Shown piece after piece: positions 8,739-17,249 of a stretch of DNA of 64,000 bases. The notes under the pieces are model-generated. The model was not told the DNA's origin. It did not search any database and was given only the letters and a program-made list of their open reading frames with translations. The stretch is from Treponema sp. GTDB lineage: Bacteria > Spirochaetota > Spirochaetia > Treponematales > Treponemataceae. Location of the stretch: the NCBI GenBank assembly GCA_012520945.1, contig JAAYNH010000097.1, forward strand, positions 1-64,000, given 5' to 3'. The translations under genes were made by a program, and so were the position numbers. The first letter of the stretch is position 1; each line of letters opens with the position of its first letter.

Positions 8739-10102
8739 TATTTGCCTCCTTGTTTTGTCGCCGTTTGAGAACGACAAATACATTTGCCTATGCGGAATCG
8801 TTGAACCAAACGAACGTGTGCTGGACAAACATATGCACAAGTTCCACAATCAACACAATCTAACAAACCGTATTTTACAGCCATAGGAATATTGTTTGCT
8901 TTGAGTGAACGTGCAATTAAAACAGGATTTAGGCGACAAGAACAAACGTCCAAGCACATACCACAACCGATGCACGGATCTTCGTCAACAAGATGTGTTT
9001 CGTTTTTTGTTAGAAAAAGGACACCACTTGTGTTTTTAGCAATGGGAAAAGCTGCATTTGGCATGGCAAAACCCATCATCGGTCCACCGGAGATGATTTT
9101 TGCAACACCTTCTTTTAATTTAATTATTTCAGGAATTAAATCGCCAACAAGTGTTCCAACAGGAACGCAAAGATTTTTTGCAGTTTCAACGGCACCGCCT
9201 GAAATAGTCAGACATCTGTCGATGAGGGGTTTGCCGATACGGAAAGCTTCGCTAATGGCAACAAGCGTTCCAACGTTTTGAATAACACAACCAATGTCAG
9301 CAGGCAAACCACCTGATGGAATTTCACGATTTAATGCACTGAGAACCAAGTTTTTTTCACCACCTTGCGGATACTTAGCTTGACATACACAAATTGTAAT
9401 AGCATTTCCTGTACCGTCAGGACGCGTTGCATTATTTCCATAAGCTTTATTTATGGCATCGCACAAAATAGGTATAAGTTTGGTTTTGTTATCTTCAAGA
9501 CAAATTATTCCTTTGGGTGCATCTAGTATTTGCATTGCAATGCGTGTTCCGTCAATAACTTGATCTGCTTTTTCTGTAATTGTTCGGTCATCAATTGTTA
9601 GATATGGTTCACATTCTGCAGCATTTGCAAGAACGTATTCAATTTCTTTGCCTGGAGGCGGATTTAATTTAACGTGAGTAGGGAAGGCTGCACCACCCAT
9701 ACCAACGATACCCGCTTCTTTAACGCGTTTTAAAGCTTCTTCTTTTGAACACGTAAAAGGATCTAAAGGTTCCATAAAACTGGTTGTGTCAGAACCGTTA
9801 GCTTCAATTACGATACAGGGTGCTTCACAGTTGCCGGTAAGAACGCGTGTTTCTATTTTTTTTACAACGCCGGAAACAGACGCATGTACAGGTGCACTCA
9901 TAAATGCGTCATTTTTAGCTATGATCTGTCCGCGTGCCACAATGTCGCCAACGTTTACAATTGGCTGATTAGGAGCTCCTCCCATTGTAACTGGAATGCA
10001 TACTGTGTTTGTTGAAGGCATTACATTTTCAATAGGATAATTTTCAGATAGCTCCTTTTGCTCTGGCGGATGAATTCCGCCTTTAAAAGTGTGCGTTTTC
10101 AT
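8738..10102 (-). CDS. rnfC: Rnf complex NADH-dehydrogenase subunit RnfC
   Basis: The peripheral subunit that exchanges electrons with NAD(H). It has an FMN/NADH-binding region with GMGGAAFPTHVK (about 133-144) and two 4Fe-4S motifs, CIGCGMCLDVC and CVDCGTCAYVCP, near the C-terminus. Codons run upstream to 10138, but RnfC proteins normally open with THTFKGGIHP, so the ATG at 10102 is preferred; an ATG at 10111 is possible. No SD is visible. A TATACT hexamer lies just upstream (10120-10115). First gene of rnfCDGEAB. Confidence 0.94.
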   Translation of the reverse strand: MKTHTFKGGIHPPEQKELSENYPIENVMPSTNTVCIPVTMGGAPNQPIVNVGDIVARGQIIAKNDAFMSAPVHASVSGVVKKIETRVLTGNCEAPCIVIEANGSDTTSFMEPLDPFTCSKEEALKRVKEAGIVGMGGAAFPTHVKLNPPPGKEIEYVLANAAECEPYLTIDDRTITEKADQVIDGTRIAMQILDAPKGIICLEDNKTKLIPILCDAINKAYGNNATRPDGTGNAITICVCQAKYPQGGEKNLVLSALNREIPSGGLPADIGCVIQNVGTLVAISEAFRIGKPLIDRCLTISGGAVETAKNLCVPVGTLVGDLIPEIIKLKEGVAKIISGGPMMGFAMPNAAFPIAKNTSGVLFLTKNETHLVDEDPCIGCGMCLDVCSCRLNPVLIARSLKANNIPMAVKYGLLDCVDCGTCAYVCPAHVRLVQRFRIGKCICRSQTATKQGGK

Positions 10103-10184
10103 ACAAGACATAATAGTATATTTTGTAAAATTACTCAATATAGAAAAATTGTTGTAGAATGCATGTTTTAAGCGTTTAAATATA

Positions 10185-10216
10185 AAAAAAGCCTTATTAC
10201 AAGGAATAAGGCTTTC
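10185..10216 (-). terminator. Terminator of the RecA-like ATPase gene
   Basis: On the minus strand, AAAGCCTTATT, a 6-nt loop and AATAAGGC are followed by TTTTTTT. It sits 20 nt after the stop at 10236 and just before the rnf operon, so it separates the two transcription units. Confidence 0.9.
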
Positions 10217-10235
10217 TCACAACATCGATATAAAT

Positions 10236-10898
10236 TTATTTTAGTGAAATTAATAAAGTTTTTGAGTCAAGCTTAAGATTTCTGTCTGTGATAGCTTCAC
10301 CGCGAACTTTGGCAACGTTCATTTCAATTACATCCGGCTTTTGTTCTAAAGTTACGATAGCGTCCAATTTATCAAGAATTGCAGGTAATTTACCGTCTGT
10401 ATTACAGCTGAACCAAATTGTTAACTTTGCTTCTTTTGCATATTCTTTAAAAGTTGCTATATTTTCATTTGTTACTTTTGAAAAATCTAAACCGTCAATA
10501 TAAAGATAATCTGTAGAAATTCCACCTGTAGCTAGGGCTTTAAGTGTTTTAACAATTTGTGATGCACCGATGTTGTCTTGATTAAAATTAAGAACAACAC
10601 GCTTTTTCATTATTTCATTTTTAATATCGTTTACTTCTTTTGCGTTTTTTCTTTTAGAAATTTCGGCAAAAATATCTTCATACCAAGACATAACAAAGTC
10701 CGATTGTTGGTTAAAAGATACGTGAACAACCTGTTTTCCTTGCAAAAGTCTGTCAAGACCAAGTTGAACCAAAACCGATGTTTTTCCCAAACCTTTTATT
10801 GAAGTTAAAACACCAATTTCGCCCGGTTTCAAACCGCCATTAATTGCTTGCTCAAAGAACCGTGCAGGACTGCGGTCAATAAGTTCATGTTTAATCAT
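10236..10898 (-). CDS. RecA/KaiC-like P-loop ATPase of unknown role
   Basis: A 220-residue protein resembling the ATPase core of DnaB, RadA and KaiC proteins. The opening PGEIGVLTS is followed by SIKGLGKTS (about 33-41), where the first Gly of the Walker A motif is Ser. A Walker B-like strand, YLYIDGLD, lies near residues 132-139. No helicase, zinc finger or Lon-like domain is attached, so it is a minimal core. A strong AAGGAG SD precedes the ATG. It lies downstream of fusA with 87 nt between. Which cellular process it serves is unknown. Confidence 0.7.
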   Translation of the reverse strand: MIKHELIDRSPARFFEQAINGGLKPGEIGVLTSIKGLGKTSVLVQLGLDRLLQGKQVVHVSFNQQSDFVMSWYEDIFAEISKRKNAKEVNDIKNEIMKKRVVLNFNQDNIGASQIVKTLKALATGGISTDYLYIDGLDFSKVTNENIATFKEYAKEAKLTIWFSCNTDGKLPAILDKLDAIVTLEQKPDVIEMNVAKVRGEAITDRNLKLDSKTLLISLK

Positions 10899-10985
10899 AC
10901 ATATGCTCCTTATAAATCATTATTCAGCAGTGAGCCAAGAATGATTTAAAGCGATTTTCGCATTTGAAAACCACTTAACGAAAAA

Positions 10986-13073
10986 TTATTTTTGTTGTGC
11001 TTTTTTCTTCTCTTCATACTCTTTGATAAGTGCTTCAGAGATAGAAGCCGGTACTTTAGCGTATTTTAAGAATTCCATTGAGAATTCAGCTTTACCTTGA
11101 GTGTTTGAACGGAGAATCGTTGAAAATCCGAACATTTCACTAAGAGGTACTTCTGCTTCAACACAACTAAAGTTTTCATCTTCCGTTGATGATGATATTA
11201 TACCACGTCTTTGGTTAATAATGCCAAAAATGTTTCCTTGAAATTCCGTAGGACCTTCAATTGAAACTTTCATAATTGGCTCCATAATACACGGTTTTGC
11301 TTTCATATATGCTTCACGGAAAGCACCTATTGCAGCCAATTGGAAAGCAATGTCAGAAGAGTCAACAGGGTGAGATTGTCCGTCATTAATTGTACATTTA
11401 ACACCAACGATAGGGAAACCAATTAGCGAACCCTTATGCATTGATGCTTTGAAACCTTTGTCACAAGATGGAATATATTCGTTAGGAATTACACCACCTT
11501 TGATTGCATCAACAAATTCGTAATCTTTATCACTGATTGGCTCCATAAATCCTGCAACACGACCATATTGACCGGAACCACCGGACTGTTTTTTGTGTGT
11601 ATAGTTGAAATCCGCTTGTTGAGAAATTGTTTCGCGGTATGCAACCTGTGGAGCACCTGTTTCAACATCACATTTATATTCACGTCTCATACGTTCAATG
11701 TATACTTCTAAGTGAAGTTCACCCATACCTTTGATGATGGTTTGATTTGATTCAGGATCAACATAAGTTTGGAAAGTCGGATCTTCTTTTGTAAAACGGT
11801 TAAGTGCTTTAGCCATTTGGTCTGCAGATTTTTTATCTTTTGGAGTAATTGCTAAGGAGATAACAGGATCAGGGACAAACATTGATGTCATTGCGTAGTT
11901 CAATCCGCCGCTACAGAACGTATCACCCGAAGTACATTCAATTCCGAAAAGTGCAACAATATCGCCCGGTAAACCCACTGTAATGTCTTCCATTGAAGAA
12001 GAATTCATACGAACAAGGCGTCCGACTTTGAATTTTTTACGTGCACGAGTATTATAAAGTTCTTCACCTTTTTTGATTGTACCTTGATAAACGCGTACAT
12101 ATGTTAGTTGGCCGTATTGACCGTCTTCAAGTTTAAAACCGAGAGCAACACAAGGGGCATTTTCATTTGAAGTAAGTTCAACGGATTTTTCATTATCATC
12201 TAAGTCTAAGGCATAGTTTTTAACTTCAGTCGGATTAGGCAAAAATTTAACAACGCCGTCCAAAAGAGGTTGAATACCTTTGTTTTTATATGCAGAACCA
12301 CAGAAAACAGGAACAAATTGTTCTGCTAATGTACCTTTGCGAATAGCAGCATTAATCAAATCTTCTGTTACGTTTTCTTCCAACATTGCTTCCATAAGTT
12401 CATCGCTGAACATTGAAGCGGCATCAAGAAGTTCTTCACGATATTTATTTGCTTCTTCTACAAGGTGAGACGGAATTTCTGCATAACGCATTTCTGTTCC
12501 CGATTCGCCTTCAAAATAGATGGCTTTCATGCTTACTAAGTCAACAACGCCTTCAAGTTTATCTTCCAAGCCAATAGGAATTTCCATCATATATGCATTT
12601 AAGCCTAATTTTTCTCGAAGTTGCATACGAACTTTAAACGGATTTGCACCCGTACGGTCACATTTGTTTACAAATGCAATGCGTGGAACATTATAGCGTT
12701 TTAATTGACGGTCAACAGTGATAGATTGTGATTGAACACCGCCAACAGAACAAAGAACCAAAATGGCACCATCAAGAACGCGAAGAGAGCGCTCAACTTC
12801 AACTGTGAAGTCAACGTGACCTGGAGTGTCGATAACGTTGAAAGTGTGGTCCTTCCACTGAACTTGTGTTGATGCGGAAGCAATTGTAATTCCGCGTTCT
12901 CTTTCGAGCTCCATATTATCCATTACGGCACCAACACCGTCTTTGCCACGAACTTCGTGAATTGTGTGAATTTTATCACAATAAAAAAGAATACGTTCGG
13001 ACAGTGTAGTTTTACCCGAATCAATGTGGGCACTGATACCGATATTTCTCATTTTAGAAATATCATAGCTCAT
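10986..13073 (-). CDS. fusA: Elongation factor G, spirochaete/mitochondrial type
   Basis: A translational GTPase that drives ribosomal translocation. G1 is AHIDSGKTT (15-23), G3 DTPGH (82-86) and G4 NKCD (136-139), with domains II-V complete to residue 695. Ordinary bacterial EF-G carries Ala in AHIDAGKTT. The Ser form, together with [14 protein letters not shown], is that of mitochondrial EF-G1 and of spdEFG1 of spirochaetes, so this is probably the translocase of a two-EF-G system. SD AGAGGT precedes the ATG. The second (recycling) EF-G is not in this window. Confidence 0.95.
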   Translation of the reverse strand: MSYDISKMRNIGISAHIDSGKTTLSERILFYCDKIHTIHEVRGKDGVGAVMDNMELERERGITIASASTQVQWKDHTFNVIDTPGHVDFTVEVERSLRVLDGAILVLCSVGGVQSQSITVDRQLKRYNVPRIAFVNKCDRTGANPFKVRMQLREKLGLNAYMMEIPIGLEDKLEGVVDLVSMKAIYFEGESGTEMRYAEIPSHLVEEANKYREELLDAASMFSDELMEAMLEENVTEDLINAAIRKGTLAEQFVPVFCGSAYKNKGIQPLLDGVVKFLPNPTEVKNYALDLDDNEKSVELTSNENAPCVALGFKLEDGQYGQLTYVRVYQGTIKKGEELYNTRARKKFKVGRLVRMNSSSMEDITVGLPGDIVALFGIECTSGDTFCSGGLNYAMTSMFVPDPVISLAITPKDKKSADQMAKALNRFTKEDPTFQTYVDPESNQTIIKGMGELHLEVYIERMRREYKCDVETGAPQVAYRETISQQADFNYTHKKQSGGSGQYGRVAGFMEPISDKDYEFVDAIKGGVIPNEYIPSCDKGFKASMHKGSLIGFPIVGVKCTINDGQSHPVDSSDIAFQLAAIGAFREAYMKAKPCIMEPIMKVSIEGPTEFQGNIFGIINQRRGIISSSTEDENFSCVEAEVPLSEMFGFSTILRSNTQGKAEFSMEFLKYAKVPASISEALIKEYEEKKKAQQK

Positions 13074-13189
13074 ATTGTCTATACCTCTTAAAATAGATTT
13101 TGCAGGTAACGTTTTGCATTATCTGCAATGATTTTCATAAAAAAAACAGTTGTTTCAATATATCAATAAAAAAAAATAAATTCAAGTGT

Positions 13190-14236
13190 TTATAGTTTTT
13201 CAAACAAAGTGCAAATTGCTTTAGTAGATTTTTCATTTTGCCAATTATTTTTGATTTGTGCAATTGCATTTGCTTTTAGTTTATTTGCCATTTGGGCGGC
13301 ATCTTCAAGGGCACCGCTTTTTTCAATTAAGGCTATACATTTTTCTACTGCTTGGGAATCAATGCCTTCTTTTTGAGCTATTTCAAAATAATTCATAACT
13401 TTATCAAAGTCATTCGGTGTTTTTTGTAAATGTAGTAAAACGGGCATTGATTTTTTTCCTTCAACAATATCATCTCCGCGTTTTTTGCCCTTGTTACCCG
13501 TTGTCAAGTTTATAATATCGTCCTGTATTTGAAAAGTAACGCCCAAATCGGAAGCAATTTTTCCCAATGTTGTAGCTTCTTCCTTTGTTCCGCCTCCTGC
13601 CAAAAGTCCCATTTGACCTGCTAAAGATGCTAACGTACCGGTTTTCATTTTTACCATTGCCATATATTCGTTGGAATTTGGCACGGTTTTATTATTTTTA
13701 TGCCATTCAATATCCATTGCTTGACCAAGGTGGAGGCGACGCAATTCAGTTGTAAGTAAATTATGCATAATCGGATGCAAATGGTTTTTCTGCGTGGCAT
13801 AACAAAATTTGTTAATTGCATCAAATGCAACAAAATATAACCAAGATGCACTATTTATAGCCGTATCGATTCCGTGTGTTATATGAGCGGCCGGTTTTCC
13901 GCGACGCATATCGGCATTATCTTCAATATCATCGTGGATTAGACTTGCTGTATGAACAAATTCGACTACGGGAGTTAATAAAAATGAATTTTCTTCAGGA
14001 GTGCCATCGTTTGTTGCTAAGCCGGATGCTAAAACTAAAAATAACGGACGCCAACGTTTACCGCCTAGAGAAAGCAAATTTCTACATGGCAAAACAAGCG
14101 GTTCTAAATGTTTATTTGAAATACAATCCGGTAGGCTAGCGAATAAACTTTTTTTCCAATTTGGCTCATAATTTTCCGGCAAACTTTTGCTTAAAACATC
14201 TTCAATTTTTTTCAAATATTCTGTATACTGTTTCAT
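13190..14236 (-). CDS. Trans-polyprenyl diphosphate synthase
   Basis: Condenses isopentenyl diphosphate with allylic diphosphates to make linear isoprenoids. The first Asp-rich motif is DDIEDNADMRRG (DDIED 102-106) and the second is QDDIINL followed by GKKRGDD, both complete. The residue five before the first motif is Ala, as in longer-chain synthases of the IspB type rather than the bulky residue of short-chain farnesyl synthases, so the product may exceed C15; this is inference. Length 348 is slightly long because of a ~30-residue N-terminal extension. With dxs in the window it fits the MEP pathway. Confidence 0.85.
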   Translation of the reverse strand: MKQYTEYLKKIEDVLSKSLPENYEPNWKKSLFASLPDCISNKHLEPLVLPCRNLLSLGGKRWRPLFLVLASGLATNDGTPEENSFLLTPVVEFVHTASLIHDDIEDNADMRRGKPAAHITHGIDTAINSASWLYFVAFDAINKFCYATQKNHLHPIMHNLLTTELRRLHLGQAMDIEWHKNNKTVPNSNEYMAMVKMKTGTLASLAGQMGLLAGGGTKEEATTLGKIASDLGVTFQIQDDIINLTTGNKGKKRGDDIVEGKKSMPVLLHLQKTPNDFDKVMNYFEIAQKEGIDSQAVEKCIALIEKSGALEDAAQMANKLKANAIAQIKNNWQNEKSTKAICTLFEKL

Positions 14237-14244
14237 AATTTAAG

Positions 14245-14252
14245 AGTATAAT
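14245..14252. promoter_or_regulatory. Overlapping divergent -10 elements
   Basis: The 38-bp gap between the prenyl synthase and rlmE holds TATACT on the minus strand (14250-14245), 8 nt before the prenyl synthase ATG, and TATAAT on the plus strand (14247-14252). The two -10 hexamers overlap, so the two promoters probably compete. The minus transcript would be leaderless or nearly so. Confidence 0.5.
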
Positions 14253-14274
14253 AAATTTTACCGATAAATGTAAT

Positions 14275-14874
14275 ATGGCTGTAAATAGTTATGAAAAACC
14301 GGACTTTTGGTCAAAAAAAGCTTTTTCACAAGGATATCCTGCACGTTCAGTTTATAAACTAAAAGAAATTGACGAAAAGTTTGGTATTTTGAAAAAAGGT
14401 TCAAAGATTCTCGACTTAGGTGCAGCACCGGGTAGTTGGACGGTTTTTGCTTTACGCCAGCTTGATGGTTCCGGTTCAGTTACGGCCATAGACTTAAAGC
14501 CTTTAGCAAAAGATGTTCGTGCAGAAAATCTGATGTTTATTCAAGGTGACTTATATAATGAGGAAGTGCGTCATTTGGCAAAAAGTCGTGGTCCGTATGA
14601 TGCTATAATTTGCGATGCCGCTCCTGCAACTACCGGCAACAAAATTATAGATACTGCTCGTTCGGCAGGTTTGGTAGAGTTGGCTTTATATTATGTAACA
14701 ACGATGCTTAAAACGGGTGGCAATTTTGCCGTAAAGGTTTTTCAAGGTGGCGATCAAAATGCTTTATTAACGGAAATGCGCAAAGTTTTTGAAAATGCTC
14801 GCGGATTCAAACCTAAAGCATGTCGCAGTGAATCATTTGAAACATATTTAATTGGGCTTAATAAAAAAGCATAG
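14275..14874 (+). CDS. rlmE: 23S rRNA 2'-O-ribose methyltransferase RlmE (FtsJ)
   Basis: A SAM-dependent methyltransferase that in E. coli methylates U2552 of 23S rRNA. The SAM motif LDLGAAPGSWT is at 47-57. The K-D-K-E catalytic tetrad appears as K28 (YKL), D114 (CDAAP), K154 (KVFQGG) and E189 (ESFET). The 199-residue length is standard. No SD is seen before the ATG. It is followed after 9 nt by the LysM/M23 lipoprotein, probably in one transcript. Confidence 0.95.
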   Translation: MAVNSYEKPDFWSKKAFSQGYPARSVYKLKEIDEKFGILKKGSKILDLGAAPGSWTVFALRQLDGSGSVTAIDLKPLAKDVRAENLMFIQGDLYNEEVRHLAKSRGPYDAIICDAAPATTGNKIIDTARSAGLVELALYYVTTMLKTGGNFAVKVFQGGDQNALLTEMRKVFENARGFKPKACRSESFETYLIGLNKKA

Positions 14875-14883
14875 AGGAAGGAT

Positions 14884-15834
14884 ATGCAAAAAAAACGTAT
14901 GTTATTGATGATTTTAATTTTATTTTTATTATTTTCTATTTTGTCTTGTAAAAAAACATCAAAAAAAGCCTCCGGTGGCTTTGAATCCCCTCGTGAAGAA
15001 ATTGCTTTAACAGAAGTTGCATACGAATTGATAACAGAAGGAGAGGCGAATATTAGTGATAATTTGGAACTTTTTTATACGGTTTATAGAGTAAAGCCCG
15101 GTGATGTGATTGGTCATATTGCAGAATATTATAATATTAGTGATGATGCTATTACAAGTGTAAATGGTGTAACAAATACTCGCCGTTTGCAAATTGGCAG
15201 TTATTTAAAAATTCCTTCTATTAAGGGTGTATTGCATACAACTGTAAAAAATGATGAAACGTTAGAAACAATAGCTCAAAAATATGCTAAAACATCTAAA
15301 GAAAAAATATTAGTGGAAAACATTGCTTTAGTTAATAATTTAGTTGTTGGTGATAAATTAAAAGCCGGAACTGCAGTTTTTGTTCCAAACGGCGAATTGG
15401 ATTGGGTTACCCGACAGGAGATAAACGGTGATTTGTTCAGGAGACCACTTAGGGGCAGATATTGGATTTCTTCAGATTTCGGTTATAGAAACAGTCCTTT
15501 TACCGGCAAACGTTCATATCATAACGGCGTTGATATGGCTGCTCCTCGTGGTACAAAAGTTTATGCTACTTTAGCGGGACGTGTGACAACTGCCGGTTGG
15601 AATAATACTTATGGAAATTATATAATTGTTTCGCATCATTCAGGATATAAAACTTTGTACGCACATATGACACATTTTAATGAAACTAAAGACAGTCCGA
15701 TTGTAGGTCGCTGGGTTACAGCAGATAGCATTCTAGGTTATGTTGGAAGTACAGGATTAAGTACCGGTGATCACTTGCATTTTACAGTATTTAAAAACGG
15801 CAGAGCGGTGAATCCTCGTTTTTTATGGAACTAA
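14884..15834 (+). CDS. LysM/M23 lipoprotein (NlpD-like cell-wall protein)
   Basis: A lipoprotein with lipobox ILSC (Cys 22), two LysM-like peptidoglycan-binding segments (about 62-112 and 118-168) and a C-terminal M23 domain. The M23 zinc ligands are present: HNGVDMAAP (His and Asp) and HLHF near the C-terminus, so it may be an active endopeptidase rather than a degenerate activator. SD GAGGAAGG precedes the ATG. It would act in the periplasm on peptidoglycan, perhaps during septum splitting; the exact role is inferred from domain architecture. Confidence 0.9.
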   Translation: MQKKRMLLMILILFLLFSILSCKKTSKKASGGFESPREEIALTEVAYELITEGEANISDNLELFYTVYRVKPGDVIGHIAEYYNISDDAITSVNGVTNTRRLQIGSYLKIPSIKGVLHTTVKNDETLETIAQKYAKTSKEKILVENIALVNNLVVGDKLKAGTAVFVPNGELDWVTRQEINGDLFRRPLRGRYWISSDFGYRNSPFTGKRSYHNGVDMAAPRGTKVYATLAGRVTTAGWNNTYGNYIIVSHHSGYKTLYAHMTHFNETKDSPIVGRWVTADSILGYVGSTGLSTGDHLHFTVFKNGRAVNPRFLWN

Positions 15835-15931
15835 CAAAATTACATACCGAATTTAACAGAAGATAAAATATTAAGTTTTTATTTAAGAGATTTATGTTTT
15901 TAGAATTATATAATTATTTTTATAAAAACCG

Positions 15932-16372
15932 TTAAAGTGCATTACTGAAATTATCAGCAATCTTTGTAAGAAGATTATAAACATCCTCTTTTTCTTTGTC
16001 AGAAAATCCGGTGTAACAAGTATTGTTTAGTTGTTTAGAAATCATAGCTGTACTTTTTGTATACTCTCGTCCGGTTGGTGAAAGACTGATAAAAACAATG
16101 CGTTTATCTGTGGGGGACTGTTTGCGCGTAACGAAACCTGACCTGCAAAGCTTCCGTACAAGAACTGTTGTTGTAGACTTATCACGGTTTATTTTTTGAG
16201 CTAACTCAGTCATGGTCATTTTATCTTTTTGAGATAACTGGAAAAGAATATTGCCATGAGAAGATACAAATTGAGGAAGATTTTCCTGTTCTAATAGTGA
16301 TCTTAAAAAATCAGAAGCAAGAGAGTGAATTTTTGAAATCAATGAAGTAATTTGTGAATAAGATTGTTCCAT
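15932..16372 (-). CDS. MarR-family transcriptional regulator
   Basis: A winged-helix regulator of 146 residues. Family features are the helix-turn-helix segment MTELAQKINRDKSTTTVLV, the wing with DKRIVFISLSPTGRE, and helical ends for dimerisation. A TTG start at 16393 is possible, but the ATG at 16372 gives the usual length and has a TATACT hexamer 7 nt upstream. It is divergent from the membrane protein gene at 16437 and the two promoters interleave, so that gene is the likeliest target; the ligand is unknown. Confidence 0.88.
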   Translation of the reverse strand: MEQSYSQITSLISKIHSLASDFLRSLLEQENLPQFVSSHGNILFQLSQKDKMTMTELAQKINRDKSTTTVLVRKLCRSGFVTRKQSPTDKRIVFISLSPTGREYTKSTAMISKQLNNTCYTGFSDKEKEDVYNLLTKIADNFSNAL

Positions 16373-16379
16373 AAGAATG

Positions 16380-16385
16380 AGTATA
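16380..16385 (-). promoter_or_regulatory. -10 element of the marR gene, probably leaderless
   Basis: TATACT on the minus strand, 7 nt before the ATG at 16372, with no SD. The -35 is poor, so the element may depend on the TG just upstream. Confidence 0.45.
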
Positions 16386-16401
16386 ACACACAAAATATTA
16401 T

Positions 16402-16430
16402 TTGACTAGATTTATTTTTTTATATATATT
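16402..16430 (+). promoter_or_regulatory. Promoter of the membrane protein gene, leaderless
   Basis: TTGACT (16402-16407), a 17-bp spacer and TATATT (16425-16430). The -10 ends 6 nt before the ATG at 16437, with no SD. It lies in the marR intergenic region, so MarR binding could block it. Confidence 0.65.
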
Positions 16431-16436
16431 TATTTC

Positions 16437-17249
16437 ATGATATTGTTTATGCTTAAAAAAACATTTTGGGACGGTTGGGATAATTTGCTAACTATGGCTG
16501 TATGGAACTTGGTTATAATTGCATCTATGATAGGTGGATGGTTTATGCTTTCTGCAACGGTTAATGTAAATGTTACAAGTTTTGTGCAAACGTTGCCTTC
16601 TTATTTTGCACTTGTGGCAGTTTTGGCTTTTGTTAATATTTTTATATTTGCGGTAAATAAAGTTACTTTGAAAATTTCCGAATGGAAAGGTATAAAAATC
16701 ATAGATTTTTTCAAAGCCATTCCTTCTGTAGTTTTAGACGGTGCGGTTTTTGGTGCTTTTGTTGCTTTACTTATTATTTTTCTTTCTGTTGCTTTTCCTT
16801 TTTATTATAAAATGTATCGTAATGGAAGTATGTTAGGTTTGTTTTTGTTAGTATTTATTTTTTGGACTGCATCGATAACTTTTTTAGCTTTGCAATGGTA
16901 TATGCCATTAAAAGTACAAATGAAAGGCGGTTTTTTAAAAACATTAAAAAAATGTTATATTATTTACTTTGATAACGCAAACTTTTCTTTTTTTATGTTT
17001 TTGTATTTAATAGTACAAATTATTTTTTCTGCAATCGCTTTACTTTTTACAATTCATGGTATAGCGGGAATTACTTTAGCATACAATAATGCATTACGAT
17101 TAAGACTGTTCAAATATGATTGGATGGAAGAAAATCCTAATTTGAGTCCAAAAGAATTTAAAAAGGTCCCTTGGGATGAATTACTTGCCGAAGAAAAAAA
17201 TATTCTTGGACCACGAAGTTTACGTTCATTTTTCTTTCCCTGGACTTAA
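16437..17249 (+). CDS. Multi-pass membrane protein of unknown function
   Basis: A 270-residue protein with about five or six hydrophobic segments, a short N-terminal cytoplasmic piece (KKTFWDGWDN) and a charged C-terminal tail of ~40 residues ending RSLRSFFFPWT. I do not recognise a characterised family, though the style resembles YesL/DUF624-like spirochaetal membrane proteins. The ATG at 16437 agrees with the promoter; an alternative ATG is at 16449. The last 24 nt overlap the 3' end of the convergent gene. Adjacency to MarR suggests regulation by it. Confidence 0.75.
   Translation: MILFMLKKTFWDGWDNLLTMAVWNLVIIASMIGGWFMLSATVNVNVTSFVQTLPSYFALVAVLAFVNIFIFAVNKVTLKISEWKGIKIIDFFKAIPSVVLDGAVFGAFVALLIIFLSVAFPFYYKMYRNGSMLGLFLLVFIFWTASITFLALQWYMPLKVQMKGGFLKTLKKCYIIYFDNANFSFFMFLYLIVQIIFSAIALLFTIHGIAGITLAYNNALRLRLFKYDWMEENPNLSPKEFKKVPWDELLAEEKNILGPRSLRSFFFPWT

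Noticed and set aside
8739-8849. Longer RnfD starting at 8849
   Set aside because: The extension overlaps rnfC and looks like its translation in another frame; the ATG at 8738 has GGAGG and a coupled TAATG.
10115-10138. Consensus promoter for rnfC
   Set aside because: TATACT is present but the only -35-like hexamer (TTGAGT) is just 12 bp away, so it is mentioned but not listed as a promoter.
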